Positions 37,786 to 46,872 of a DNA stretch of 64,000 nt are shown in pieces. The notes beneath the pieces are model-generated. The model ran no database searches. It worked only from the letters and a program-made list of their open reading frames with translations, and had not been told where the DNA came from. Each line of letters begins with the position of its first letter. The first letter of the stretch is position 1. The translations under genes were made by a program, and so were the position numbers. This DNA comes from Leptospira perdikensis. GTDB lineage: Bacteria > Spirochaetota > Leptospiria > Leptospirales > Leptospiraceae. The stretch spans positions 1 to 64,000 of the forward strand of contig NZ_RQGA01000009.1 of assembly GCF_004769575.1 (NCBI RefSeq), given 5' to 3'.

Positions 37786-38721
37786 ATGACACTGCCAGCT
37801 CTTGAAGTCCAAATTCCCGACCATTTTCCACAAGCCATGGCTGAACTTTTTCGTAGTTATCGAACGTATCTAAAAATTGAAAAAAACTATTCGGAACATA
37901 CACTTTTTGCTTATTTACGTGATTTGAAATTTTTCTTTGAGTTTTGCCTGAAAGAGGAAATTGATATTTTAACCGTTGATGTATTGGATGTGCGTGCTTA
38001 TTTTGCTGACTTAAAAGCTTCCAAAAAACAAGACAAACGAACACAGAGTCGTAAACTATCTTCTCTAAGAACCTTTTATAAATTTTTATTTCGAGAAGAA
38101 AAAATCGGAGCAAACCCTATCTTACAGGTGAGTTTCCCAAAAACCAAAAAGAAGTTACCTAAAAATTTTTCACAAATAGAAACAGAAGACATTCTCGACT
38201 ACGAAGATGGGGAAAAAGCGGAAGTTTTAGGAAAAAGAGACAAAGCCATTGTCGAAGTATTATATAGTACTGGCCTTCGGGTTTTTGAGTTAGTGAATGC
38301 CAAGTTAAGCGATCTCAATCACGAATTAACATCACTCAAAGTAATGGGAAAACGCCGGAAAGAACGTTTTGTGTTTATTGGTGAAGAGGCACAAAGTGCA
38401 CTGAGAGAGTATTTAGAAGAGAGAGGCACAACAGGGCCTGAGGAAATCTTTTTAAACCAACGTGGTGGTAAATTAACAACACGTGGGATTCGTTATATTC
38501 TTTCTGAACGTAGAGCGGTGATGGGAATGGAAAAAGCGATCACTCCTCATAAGTTCCGTCATACTTTCGCTACTGATTTATTGAATGCCGGTGCCGACAT
38601 TCGCGCCGTACAAGAGTTACTTGGCCATTCTTCTTTATCCTCCACACAAGTATATTTAAGTGTATCGAGAGATCGTTTAAAGGAAGTGTATCGGAATGCA
38701 CATCCTCATGCGAAGAAATAG
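37786..38721 (+). CDS. xer: Xer-type tyrosine recombinase
   Basis: 311 residues with an N-terminal SAM-like core-binding domain (FRSYRTYLKIEKNYSEHTLFAYLRDLKFF) and a tyrosine recombinase catalytic domain. Catalytic residues are Arg in STGLRVFELV, Lys in VMGKRRKERFV, His and Arg in TPHKFRHTFATDLL, His in LLGHSSLSSTQ and the nucleophile Tyr in STQVYLSVS. Its length and lack of flanking att-like repeats or phage genes indicate the chromosomal dimer-resolution recombinase (XerC or XerD) rather than an integrase. I cannot say which of the two. A dif site is not visible in the window. Confidence 0.88.
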   Translation: MTLPALEVQIPDHFPQAMAELFRSYRTYLKIEKNYSEHTLFAYLRDLKFFFEFCLKEEIDILTVDVLDVRAYFADLKASKKQDKRTQSRKLSSLRTFYKFLFREEKIGANPILQVSFPKTKKKLPKNFSQIETEDILDYEDGEKAEVLGKRDKAIVEVLYSTGLRVFELVNAKLSDLNHELTSLKVMGKRRKERFVFIGEEAQSALREYLEERGTTGPEEIFLNQRGGKLTTRGIRYILSERRAVMGMEKAITPHKFRHTFATDLLNAGADIRAVQELLGHSSLSSTQVYLSVSRDRLKEVYRNAHPHAKK

Positions 38722-38750
38722 GATTGGTTTTTCGCGCGTGAATAGAATCA

Positions 38751-38774
38751 CCCCGCCCTGAATTGAGGGAGGGG
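38751..38774 (+). terminator. GC-rich hairpin downstream of the xer gene
   Basis: CCCCGCCCT and AGGGAGGGG form a nine-base stem with one mismatch around GAATTG, 30 bases past the xer stop. No T-tract follows, so termination is uncertain. The surrounding 38730-38800 block is noticeably more GC-rich than its neighbours and may be a dispersed repeat. Confidence 0.4.
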
Positions 38775-38935
38775 AACTAGACCCGCCGCCCAATAACTTC
38801 TCTCTACCACAAAATCAGCTTTTACGAAACTAATTCCCCCACTTCCTTGAAAAAACTTCCCATAAGTTCATATTTAGGAATGTTTATTCTGATAAATATA
38901 GTTGACTATAAAAATATGGCTGACTTTATTTATTT

Positions 38936-39619
38936 GTGCCTAAAGGTTTAGATAAACATTTCGATCCAATTCTTTCCTTCCCATTGAAGGAGATAAAATT
39001 TGCTAAAACAAGAACCAATTTAACCTTCGCTTTCTTAAAAGAATTAGAATCGAAATCTTTTGAAGAAATCAAAATCAAAGAACTTTGTCAAATTGCTGAG
39101 GTTTCAGAACCGACCTTCTATAATTATTTTCCAGAGAAGGGTGATTTGATCCTCCATTACATTCAAATTTGGAGTTTACAGGTCTCTGTTTTTGTCCATG
39201 AGAAAAGATTGTCTGGATCTGGACTCGGAATACTTTCCGCTTTATTTAGATATACGGCAAAGGAATCCAAAAAAAATCCTAGAATCCTTTTGGAAATTAT
39301 ATCCTTTCAGGCAAGGACTCGGAAATCGATAACTCAACCAAAACTTACAAGAGCCGAACGAGTGTTACTCTTTCCCGATAGTGTTGGAATTGAAAACTTG
39401 GAAGCACTTGGGGTAGAAGGAATCATTCGAAAAGCAATGTCGGTCGCGGCCGAAAATGGCGAACTCCCGGCTTCAACTGATTGGAAATCCCTTTCTTTGT
39501 CGATCGCCTCTTGTTTTTTCGGAGTTCCCATTCTCTCTTTTCAGCTAAACCAAAATTTAGAAAAATTATGGCTTGAGTCTCTCTATTATTTATGGAGGGG
39601 CGCTGGTGGAAAAGTGTAA
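38936..39619 (+). CDS. TetR/AcrR family regulator
   Basis: 227 residues. The N-terminal DNA-binding domain (about 22-70) has KTRTNLTFAFLKELESKSFEEIKIKELCQIAEVSEPTFYNYFPEKGDLI, the classic TetR helix-turn-helix shape (IAEVSEPTFYNYF). The C-terminal ligand-binding helices are divergent. The start is GTG 38936; the first 20 residues are variable. An ATAGTTGACTAT palindrome about 30 bases upstream could be its operator or part of a promoter with TTGACT. The Lnt-like gene starts 46 bases downstream in the same direction, so this regulator probably controls it. Confidence 0.8.
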   Translation: MPKGLDKHFDPILSFPLKEIKFAKTRTNLTFAFLKELESKSFEEIKIKELCQIAEVSEPTFYNYFPEKGDLILHYIQIWSLQVSVFVHEKRLSGSGLGILSALFRYTAKESKKNPRILLEIISFQARTRKSITQPKLTRAERVLLFPDSVGIENLEALGVEGIIRKAMSVAAENGELPASTDWKSLSLSIASCFFGVPILSFQLNQNLEKLWLESLYYLWRGAGGKV

Positions 39620-39665
39620 GTTAAAATAAAAATATTACATTTTAATATAAGTATATAAGGAGTTA

Positions 39666-41111
39666 ATGATGAAGTGGTTTGATCATAAATGGATACTTTT
39701 ATGGGTCGGTGCGATTTTACTTGGTTTTACTGGAATGAATTGGAACATTCCTATTTTTGCCTGGATTGCCCTTGTTCCTTTTTTGCGTTATGTCCGACTT
39801 GGGTATTCTATTTTTACCCTGCTTGTGGCGCTTATCGTCATTCAAACTGCTTCTACCATGCGGATCGTCTCAGAGCCATTTCATTTCTGGATAGCGATCC
39901 TCTCTGGAATCCAAGGTGGTATTGTTTTCACTTTTATACTTTGGATTTGGAACAAGCTTAGAATTAAATTTCCAAAACAGATATCTCCTATCTTGAGTTT
40001 TGCATTTTTATTTACCATTATTGAATGGATAGGTGGTTATGGTTCCGAATTAGGTGTTTGGGGAATGATCGCTAATAGTCAAGTGAATGATATAATTTTA
40101 CTCCAATCCGCCTCTATATTTGGAGCCACTGGAATTAGTTTTCTTATTTATCTAGTGAATGCAAGTATCGAACAATCTCTATCTGAATTTATTTCTGAAT
40201 CTAACATTTCCAAATCTTCCAAATATTTATTATCCACTTGTGCCATACTCCTCGTTGGTTTGTCCTTTTATGGAACAGTTCGACTTACCATTCCCATCGA
40301 AGGAAAAAGTATCAAAGTGGGAACTGTAACTTCCAAAATGGAAATTCAAACCATTTGGTCAGACCCTATTCAAAATCAAAAAAATACCGATCTTGTTTTT
40401 GATCGAACCAAACAGGCCGCCGAGGAAGGTGCAAAGGTTGTTGTGTGGAATGAAGGAGCTATCCTTGTCCATAGAACAGAAGAGGATTCGTTTTTAAAAA
40501 AAGTTTCAGCCTTGGCGAAAGAAAAAAATATCGAAGTGATCGCCGCTTATATAGTCCCATTAAAGGAAAAAGAATTCTTTATGGAGAATCAGTTGCATTG
40601 GGTTGGTAATGATGGATCCACACGCCAGATTTATTTCAAACAATTCATTCCGCCGGGTGAACCAATCTCAAAGCACCCTTCTGAGATCCAAGCCATTCAA
40701 ACAGATTGGGGAAATATGTCTGTAGCAATTTGTTATGATTTTGATAGTCTCCAACTAACTCAAAAACATTCCGAATTAGGAACAGGAATCACTTTTATCC
40801 CTGCTTCTGATTGGAAAGGAATCAATCCTTTTCACACAGAAATGGCTGTCCTCCGTGGAATCGAAAATGGAACGTCTATTGTTCGTTCTACTAGAGGTGC
40901 TATAAGTGGGATTTATGATGTTTATGGTCGGGCAAAAGGAACACTAGATTATTATGAGGAGAATGATGGCGTTTTGGTTGCATCCGTACAAACGACCTCC
41001 ATCCCAACTCTCTATAACCAATTGGGAAATTGGGTGGTGGGTATGGGCTTTTTATATTTTACCATTTGTGGATTTTCCATTTTAGCGATTCGAATTAAAA
41101 ATAGGAACTAA
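39666..41111 (+). CDS. Apolipoprotein N-acyltransferase-like membrane nitrilase
   Basis: 481 residues. Six or so membrane helices fill residues 8-215, then a carbon-nitrogen hydrolase domain (about 220-455), then a last membrane helix. The catalytic triad of the nitrilase fold is present: Glu in VVVWNEGA, Lys in YFKQFIPPGEP and Cys in VAICYDFD. This is the architecture of Lnt, which transfers a third acyl chain to lipoproteins, though sequence around the active site is divergent from housekeeping Lnt. AAGGAG precedes the ATGATG start. Position directly behind a TetR gene suggests an inducible paralogue rather than the essential enzyme; this is inference. Confidence 0.75.
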   Translation: MMKWFDHKWILLWVGAILLGFTGMNWNIPIFAWIALVPFLRYVRLGYSIFTLLVALIVIQTASTMRIVSEPFHFWIAILSGIQGGIVFTFILWIWNKLRIKFPKQISPILSFAFLFTIIEWIGGYGSELGVWGMIANSQVNDIILLQSASIFGATGISFLIYLVNASIEQSLSEFISESNISKSSKYLLSTCAILLVGLSFYGTVRLTIPIEGKSIKVGTVTSKMEIQTIWSDPIQNQKNTDLVFDRTKQAAEEGAKVVVWNEGAILVHRTEEDSFLKKVSALAKEKNIEVIAAYIVPLKEKEFFMENQLHWVGNDGSTRQIYFKQFIPPGEPISKHPSEIQAIQTDWGNMSVAICYDFDSLQLTQKHSELGTGITFIPASDWKGINPFHTEMAVLRGIENGTSIVRSTRGAISGIYDVYGRAKGTLDYYEENDGVLVASVQTTSIPTLYNQLGNWVVGMGFLYFTICGFSILAIRIKNRN

Positions 41112-41222
41112 CAAGGATATATGGAATCGATTCAAAATAGAGATTTTCTGGTTAGAAATTTTCTAAATATTTGATTGAATTAAATTCCAATTTTGTCATG
41201 ATTTGTAGTCTGTGAATTCCTG

Positions 41223-41239
41223 AATTCCCTGAGGGAATT
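41223..41239. promoter_or_regulatory. Perfect 8-1-8 palindrome before a histidine kinase gene
   Basis: AATTCCCTGAGGGAATT is a perfect odd palindrome 16 bases upstream of ATG 41256. An overlapping direct repeat (GAATTCC, then GAATTCCC) lies just before it. It could be a protein operator or an mRNA hairpin adjacent to the AAAGGA ribosome-binding site. Confidence 0.5.
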
Positions 41240-41255
41240 TACAAAGGATGGTTTG

Positions 41256-43412
41256 ATGACTTTAGTCGCTGATAAATCCATTTTGCTCGTCGAAGATGAG
41301 GCCGTTCTCGCAATGTTTGAGAAAAACCAGCTGGAACAAGGGGGTTACAACGTAACGCATGTTACGAATGGTGAAAATGCCATCCAACTCATCATCCGAG
41401 AAGAAAAACCATTCGATTTGATCCTCATGGACATTGACTTAGGTAAGGGTCTCGATGGAACACAAACCGCTACAGAAATACTAAATCATAAAGAAATTCC
41501 CGTTGTTTTTCTCTCCTCACATACAGAGAGAGAGATTGTAAAAAAAACAGAAACCATCACTTCCTATGGTTATGTAGTAAAAAACTCTGGATTTACTGTT
41601 CTCGATGCTTCGATTAAAATGGCGTTCAAACTGTTTGAAGCAAACGAACTTACTAAAAGTAAAAAAGAACATCTGGAAACCGTATTACATTCAATAGGTG
41701 ACGGTGTGATTGCTACTGATGGCGATGGCAAAGTCATTCGTATGAATCCCATTGCTGAAAAACTAACCGGTTGGACTCACGATGAAGGAGTTGGTCTCGG
41801 TATCAATGAAATATTCAAAATTGTGAATGTTAAAACTCGCCTTTTAGTAGAAAATCCTGTAGATATTGTTTTGCGAACGAATTCAATTGTTGGACTCGCC
41901 AATCACACAGTTCTTCTTTCTCGAGACGGATCAGAATATCAAATTTCTGATTCGGGATCACCTATCAAAGATTTAAATGGGGATACTCGAGGTGTTGTCC
42001 TTGTCTTTAGAGATATCACTGCTGAATACAATATTCAAAGCCATATTGCAAAACAAGCAAACATGCTCAATAACGTCTTGGATGCAGTGATCGGAACCGA
42101 TTTTAATCATAAAATTAACTATTGGAACAAAGCGGCAGAAAAAATCTATCTTTGGAAAGCGGAAGAAGTGATTGGAAAATCCGTAATGGAGGTTCTCAAA
42201 ACAGATTATATCAATCTTTCCAGAGACCAGGTGATTCAAAGGGTGAATTTAGAAGGTAGTTTTATTGGGGAAGTGGTTCAGTATGCAAAGGATGGAACCA
42301 TTCGAAACATTGAAGTGAACCAAGTCCTTTTGGATGATGAAAGTGATTTACCAATAGGATATATCGCTGTAGGTAGAGATATATCCGATAGATTGAATGC
42401 TCTTCGGAGAGTCAAAGAATCGGAGGCCAAACTTACACAAATCATTGAGTCTGCAATGGATGCGATCATCAGTATTGACCAATCCAAAAAAATTATACTC
42501 TTCAATGGAGCTGCTGAAAAAATGTTTGGATACCAATCATTGGATATCATTGGTCAACCATTAGACCGGTTGATTCCCATTGATTTTCGTAGCCAACATG
42601 ACAATCATATTGATTCATTTTCGAATACAGGCGTGAGTCGAAGAGCCATGGGAGCTCTTGGTCAGATCCGCGGACTTCGAGCCAATGGGGAAGAGTTTCC
42701 CATTGAAGCTTCTATTTCTCAGATTTCTGTAAAAGAGGAAAAATTATTTACGGTAATTTTACGAGATGTGAGCGTCCGAAATCATTCAGAATCAAAAATC
42801 CAAAAGTTATTACATGAAAAAGAAAATATATTAAAAGAAATTCACCATCGAGTGAAAAATAATATGAGTTCCATTTTTACATTGTTAACTCTTCAGGCAA
42901 GATCACAGTCAGAAAGTTCTGTTCAAACGATTTTGTATGAAGCTGCTGGGCGTGTTAAAAGTATGATTGTTCTTTATGATAAATTATATCATTCAGAAAC
43001 AGATAATACCGTCTCTCTACAAGATTATTTTCCAGCCATCTTCAATGAGATTGTTTGTATTTTTCCAAAGAACGTAGAAGTAAAAATGAACATTCTTGAG
43101 GAACCAATCGAGTTAAGTGCTAAACTCCTTTCTTCTTTAGGAATCATCCTGAACGAACTTATCACAAATTCAATGAAACATGCATTTAATGAAATTTCAA
43201 ATGCAGAGATTGGTCTCAATATCTTTCGCAAAGAAAAAAAACTATATTTGGAATATTCTGATAATGGAGTTGGAGTTCCGGAAACAGTATCATTTGAACA
43301 TTCACCTGGATTTGGTTTACAATTGATTGGAATGCTTGTCGATCAAATTGAAGGCAAAATTAGCATCGTTAGACAACCAACGCCTAAGTTTCTTTTAGAG
43401 TTAGCGGTTTGA
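41256..43412 (+). CDS. REC-PAS(3)-HisKA_2 histidine kinase
   Basis: About 718 residues. An N-terminal receiver domain has LLVEDEAVLA, phosphoacceptor Asp in LILMDIDLGKGLDG (near 58) and a receiver end at GYVVKNSG. Three PAS domains follow (about 130-245, 255-370, 385-510), the last with VTVILRDVS-type ending. The transmitter is of the HisKA_2 class, with phosphoacceptor His in LKEIHHRVKNNMSSIFTLL (near 530), and an ATPase domain with NELITNSMKHAF and DNGVGVPE. This kinase class often pairs with receiver proteins in general stress or light signalling. The TTG at 41253 is also in frame; ATG 41256 has AAAGGATG upstream. Confidence 0.88.
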   Translation: MTLVADKSILLVEDEAVLAMFEKNQLEQGGYNVTHVTNGENAIQLIIREEKPFDLILMDIDLGKGLDGTQTATEILNHKEIPVVFLSSHTEREIVKKTETITSYGYVVKNSGFTVLDASIKMAFKLFEANELTKSKKEHLETVLHSIGDGVIATDGDGKVIRMNPIAEKLTGWTHDEGVGLGINEIFKIVNVKTRLLVENPVDIVLRTNSIVGLANHTVLLSRDGSEYQISDSGSPIKDLNGDTRGVVLVFRDITAEYNIQSHIAKQANMLNNVLDAVIGTDFNHKINYWNKAAEKIYLWKAEEVIGKSVMEVLKTDYINLSRDQVIQRVNLEGSFIGEVVQYAKDGTIRNIEVNQVLLDDESDLPIGYIAVGRDISDRLNALRRVKESEAKLTQIIESAMDAIISIDQSKKIILFNGAAEKMFGYQSLDIIGQPLDRLIPIDFRSQHDNHIDSFSNTGVSRRAMGALGQIRGLRANGEEFPIEASISQISVKEEKLFTVILRDVSVRNHSESKIQKLLHEKENILKEIHHRVKNNMSSIFTLLTLQARSQSESSVQTILYEAAGRVKSMIVLYDKLYHSETDNTVSLQDYFPAIFNEIVCIFPKNVEVKMNILEEPIELSAKLLSSLGIILNELITNSMKHAFNEISNAEIGLNIFRKEKKLYLEYSDNGVGVPETVSFEHSPGFGLQLIGMLVDQIEGKISIVRQPTPKFLLELAV

Positions 43413-43506
43413 TCCATTCTAAGTCCAACTTGGTATTTGTTTAATTTTTAAACTCTTCGTTTGGAATTATTGTTTACCATACTTAGGCTTCGGCTCCTAT
43501 TCTCAC

Positions 43507-44289
43507 ATGGGCCAACTTCAATTTTTTGTTGTTTTATGTTATGCAATTCCTGTTCTTGCGATTTTATTTCCAATCGGACTTTCTTTCTCTTATATTTTTA
43601 AGATCACTGGCCTTGACCGCCCGTCCAATCGAATCAATAACTACTTAGGTTATTTTTGGTATCGTTCTTTTTTCATTCTTACGGGAAGACAGTTACAATT
43701 TGAACTGGGCGACTGGGATCCCAATGGTCATAATCGATTTTTAATTTGTAATCACACCAATGCAATGGAAGTCCCACTCATTGTTTCATTACCTTATCTA
43801 TCAAAATCCAAAGATGTAAAATTATCATATTTAGGCGGAGATATCATTCAGAGATACAAAATCATTCCGCTGATGATGCACAAAACGATTGTAGAAGCAG
43901 TCATTTATTCTGAAAAAAAACCAAACTTTCGAAATTTTAAAACGGATGTGCTTAGAGTCTTAAAAACAAGATCTATTTTTTTATACCCTGAGGGGGAACG
44001 AACTTTTACGGAAGAAATCAAACCGTTTCAAACGGGTGTGATGAAAATTGCATATAAATTTCATGTGAATTTGGATGTATTTGTTGTGAGTGGAATGATG
44101 GGTTATTCCAGTTTACCAGAATATTCACATCTTAAAAAATCAAAAACTGTTTACTTCCATTTTTGTGGATCTATTAAAGCAAAGGACTACGACACATTTG
44201 AGTCTTATCTATCCGCCGCAGAAACATTAATGAAAAATAAAAAAAAGGAAATCGAAGCCATAGAAAAATCCGCCGTAGCAATAAACTAA
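43507..44289 (+). CDS. PlsC-like lysophospholipid acyltransferase
   Basis: 260 residues with an N-terminal membrane segment (residues 5-30). Acyltransferase motif I reads NHTNAMEVP (His near 82), an H-x4-E arrangement rather than the usual H-x4-D. Motif III is FLYPEGERTF, in place of FPEGTRS, and the region DFVVSGMMGY resembles motif IV. Transfer of an acyl chain from acyl-ACP or acyl-CoA to lysophosphatidate or another lipid acceptor is expected; the altered motif I makes the exact substrate and the activity uncertain. It stands alone between the histidine kinase and the convergent SRPBCC gene. Confidence 0.75.
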   Translation: MGQLQFFVVLCYAIPVLAILFPIGLSFSYIFKITGLDRPSNRINNYLGYFWYRSFFILTGRQLQFELGDWDPNGHNRFLICNHTNAMEVPLIVSLPYLSKSKDVKLSYLGGDIIQRYKIIPLMMHKTIVEAVIYSEKKPNFRNFKTDVLRVLKTRSIFLYPEGERTFTEEIKPFQTGVMKIAYKFHVNLDVFVVSGMMGYSSLPEYSHLKKSKTVYFHFCGSIKAKDYDTFESYLSAAETLMKNKKKEIEAIEKSAVAIN

Positions 44290-44313
44290 CGACGAATTAT
44301 AGTTATGTGATCT

Positions 44314-44802
44314 TTATTTAGATAGGGTTTTTGTGTAGGCTACAAGTTGGTCGAGGGCGGCACCCCATCCATCCAAAAATCCCATTTCTTCGTGTTGTTT
44401 TCTCGTTTCAGGGTCTTTGTGTTTTGCAACTGCTTTGTATTTTGTGGAAGTACCTAATGATTCCATGGTGACAAAGGCAGTCATAAAACTATTTCCAGAT
44501 GGTCTGTATCCAGGAAGTAAACTATCGGTAAAAACTAGTTTCTTTAGATAATCAATTTCCAAAAAACATCCGGTGTTTGGAAATTGATTTCCTTCCGGTG
44601 ACTCCATCATTGTATAAAACTCTCCACCAGGTTTTAAATCAATTTTACAATCGATGGTTTTCCATGGAGCTGGAGTAAACCAATGGACAAGCTGTTCTGG
44701 TTTTGTCCATGCATTCCAAACTGCCTCCACTGGTACTTCAACAATTCTTTCCAACACCAAATCCAATTCGGGATTGAATGTTTCATTTGATTCTTTACTC
44801 AT
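44314..44802 (-). CDS. SRPBCC/AHSA1 family protein
   Basis: 162 residues with the Bet v1-like/AHSA1 fold: [62 protein letters not shown] and the C-terminal [18 protein letters not shown]. These proteins have a hydrophobic ligand cavity; the specific function is unknown. It overlaps the upstream ArsR gene by eight bases. ArsR-SRPBCC pairs form a recurrent bacterial module in which the regulator controls both genes. Confidence 0.85.
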   Translation of the reverse strand: MSKESNETFNPELDLVLERIVEVPVEAVWNAWTKPEQLVHWFTPAPWKTIDCKIDLKPGGEFYTMMESPEGNQFPNTGCFLEIDYLKKLVFTDSLLPGYRPSGNSFMTAFVTMESLGTSTKYKAVAKHKDPETRKQHEEMGFLDGWGAALDQLVAYTKTLSK

Positions 44803-45136
44803 ATTTTTTCCCCTTTGTTTTTAATAAGAATGAGTCCAACTGGTTCAGCCTTGTTTCCCATAAAGATTTTTGAACCTGCAACCAAGATTCCATCACTGAA
44901 AATGGATTAGGATTTAGAAAACAGACACGTACCCTTCCCGTCTTCTCCGTATAGATCAGCTGAGAAGATTCCAATATATCCAAATGTTGCATAAACGAAG
45001 GCATAGCCATAGAAAAGGGTGCGGCTAAATCGCTGACACTGGCCGGTCCGATCCCCAATCTCTCGATCACTTGACGCCTGGTTGGGTCTGAGAGGGCGTG
45101 TAAGACCACATCTATATTGTAGGTTCTTTTGACCAT
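44795..45136 (-). CDS. ArsR family transcriptional regulator
   Basis: 113 residues with the ArsR winged helix ([63 protein letters not shown]). It lacks the metal-binding ELCVCDL motif of arsenic sensors, so it is probably not a metal sensor. The ORF opens at ATG 45136, 20 bases from a perfect 12-4-12 palindrome that must be its operator or overlap the promoter. It forms an operon with the SRPBCC gene (eight-base overlap). Confidence 0.88.
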   Translation of the reverse strand: MVKRTYNIDVVLHALSDPTRRQVIERLGIGPASVSDLAAPFSMAMPSFMQHLDILESSQLIYTEKTGRVRVCFLNPNPFSVMESWLQVQKSLWETRLNQLDSFLLKTKGKKYE

Positions 45137-45156
45137 AGAGGCATTTTATTCGATGA

Positions 45157-45184
45157 TAATACTTAGGTCAACACCTAAGTATTA
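45157..45184. promoter_or_regulatory. Probable ArsR operator (perfect 12-4-12 inverted repeat)
   Basis: The arms TAATACTTAGGT and ACCTAAGTATTA flank CAAC. The repeat is 20 bases upstream of the ArsR start and about 65 bases before the divergent ClC gene, so the regulator may repress its own operon and possibly influence the ClC gene. Confidence 0.8.
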
Positions 45185-45248
45185 ATTTTATGGTACAAAA
45201 GTTAGTTTTCTAAGGGAATCCATTCCATTTGATGGGAAAGGTAAGTTG

Positions 45249-46544
45249 ATGAAAAAATCAAATCTCGAACAAAAGAAAGTCAGTGTAGAAATCCGCCGCC
45301 TTTCAAAATCCTTTCCCTATGTTTTGAAATGGTCGTTCATACTTGGATTTATATCTCTACTTGTGGGTTCGGCCTCAGCTTTCTTTTTAATGGCACTGGA
45401 ACAAGTAACTCAGTTTCGGGAATCGAAATTATGGTTGGTCTATTTTCTCCCTTGTGCCGGATTTCTCATTGGTTGGTTTTATTTTCATTTTGGGAAAAAT
45501 GTAAATAAGGGGAATAATTTACTCTTAGAAGAAATCCATTCTCCGACTTCTATCATTCCGATCCGTATGTCTCCTTTTGTATTGTTGGGTACTCTTGTGA
45601 CCCATCTATTTGGTGGATCTGCTGGAAGGGAAGGGACTGCTGTCCAAATGGGGGGATCGATTGCGCACCAATTGGTTCGTTTCATTCCTCTGAACATCAA
45701 AGAACAACAAACATTGATTATACTCGGAATGAGTTCAGGATTTGCTTCTGTTTTTGGAACTCCTTTTGCCGCGGCTGTTTTTTCGATTGAGGTTTTGCGG
45801 ATTGGAAGTTATCGATTGCGATTGATTGTTCCGTCTTTAGTGACGGCCTATCTCTCCCACTGGGTCTGCTTGTTTTGGGGAGTGGAACATTCCCACTATC
45901 CACAAATTCCATTTGATTTAACAGGAATCATTTTTGTTTATTTGATCCTTCTCGGCATTTCCTCCGGATTGGTTGCTAAACTATTCAGTTGGTCTCTCCA
46001 TAAACTTTCAGAATTATTTCATAGATGGATTAATTTTCCGCCCTTGCGACCTTTCTTCGGAGGGATCATAGTGGCTTTGTTATTTGTCATTGGACTGAAC
46101 CCCATTTATTTTGGGTTGGGTCTTCCTACCATTCAATCAGCATTTGTTGATCCATTGCCCGTTGAGACGTTTTTATTTAAATTGTTCATCACTGTGATTA
46201 CCATTGGGTCTGGTTTTAGGGGTGGTGAGGTGACCCCTCTTTTTTTTATTGGAGCAAGCCTGGGGAATCTATTTGGTTATTTGGATCCTACACACTTATC
46301 TTTGTTTGTTGGCATCGGTTTTATTTCCGTATTTGCAGGTGCTACGAATACTCCCTTTGCTTGTGCGATTATGGGTATGGAATTATTTGGATGGGAATCT
46401 GGAATTTTCTTTTTGGTCACAGCCTGGATTTCCTATGTCTGTTCCGGCCATATTAGTATCTACACTTCACAAAGAATCGGACGTACCAAGTTCCTGAGCC
46501 CATCGTCTGATCTTAATAAAAAAATTTCCGATTTGTTTAAATAG
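45249..46544 (+). CDS. ClC-family chloride channel/transporter
   Basis: About 431 residues with ten or more membrane segments. The ClC signature GGSAGREGTAVQMGGSIAH contains the gating glutamate (GREG, near residue 126), and FRGGEVTPLFFIGASLGNL and ATNTPFACAIMGMELF match later selectivity-filter helices. The first filter motif GSGIP of canonical ClC proteins is replaced by GSAGREG only, as in several bacterial branches, so ion selectivity is uncertain. ATG 45249 follows GGAAAGG; a TTG at 45246 is also in frame. The gene is divergent from the ArsR operon. Confidence 0.85.
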   Translation: MKKSNLEQKKVSVEIRRLSKSFPYVLKWSFILGFISLLVGSASAFFLMALEQVTQFRESKLWLVYFLPCAGFLIGWFYFHFGKNVNKGNNLLLEEIHSPTSIIPIRMSPFVLLGTLVTHLFGGSAGREGTAVQMGGSIAHQLVRFIPLNIKEQQTLIILGMSSGFASVFGTPFAAAVFSIEVLRIGSYRLRLIVPSLVTAYLSHWVCLFWGVEHSHYPQIPFDLTGIIFVYLILLGISSGLVAKLFSWSLHKLSELFHRWINFPPLRPFFGGIIVALLFVIGLNPIYFGLGLPTIQSAFVDPLPVETFLFKLFITVITIGSGFRGGEVTPLFFIGASLGNLFGYLDPTHLSLFVGIGFISVFAGATNTPFACAIMGMELFGWESGIFFLVTAWISYVCSGHISIYTSQRIGRTKFLSPSSDLNKKISDLFK

Positions 46545-46872
46545 TTTTTGAATAAAATTTTCGTTTACGTATTTTTTTGTTTTTTTGCAATAAACTCGTG
46601 TTTATTGGTCAAATAACAAAGACGAGGGGATATATTTTGTTTTTTTTGTGTCCATTTGGTTTCGATTGAAATCCAAAAAATGATTAAAATCAAATGGATC
46701 AATTTCATTCTTAATCTTTGCACTTTATCTTTTGTGACATTTCCGTATGTATATCTCTAGAATTAGGCAAAATCCTATTTAATTTTCTAAAATTCTAATT
46801 TTGTTTTTACAAATTTGAAAATGAAGTTAATCTGAGTTGTTTCTTGTTTTACAAGGTCATTCGGAAAAAAAT
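46545..46872. other. AT-rich intergenic region with inverted repeats
   Basis: About 330 bases between the ClC gene and the FecR-like lipoprotein gene. A perfect 8-4-8 repeat (CAATAAAC, TCGT, GTTTATTG) lies at 46588-46607 but is preceded, not followed, by a T-tract. A wider pair TCCATTTG (46650) and CAAATGGA (about 46690) could also fold. No coding sequence is supported. Confidence 0.5.

Noticed and set aside
37547..38113. 188-codon open frame opposite the xer gene
   Set aside because: Entirely overlaps the xer coding region and the recA/xer gap on the other strand; no motif and no start signal.
41121..41174. 17-codon ORF after the Lnt-like gene with AAGGA upstream
   Set aside because: Too short to judge, no conserved features visible, does not overlap a start codon.
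46588..46607. 8-4-8 inverted repeat as a terminator of the ClC gene
   Set aside because: The T-tract precedes rather than follows the stem on the plus strand, and on the minus strand A residues follow, so it is not a canonical terminator.
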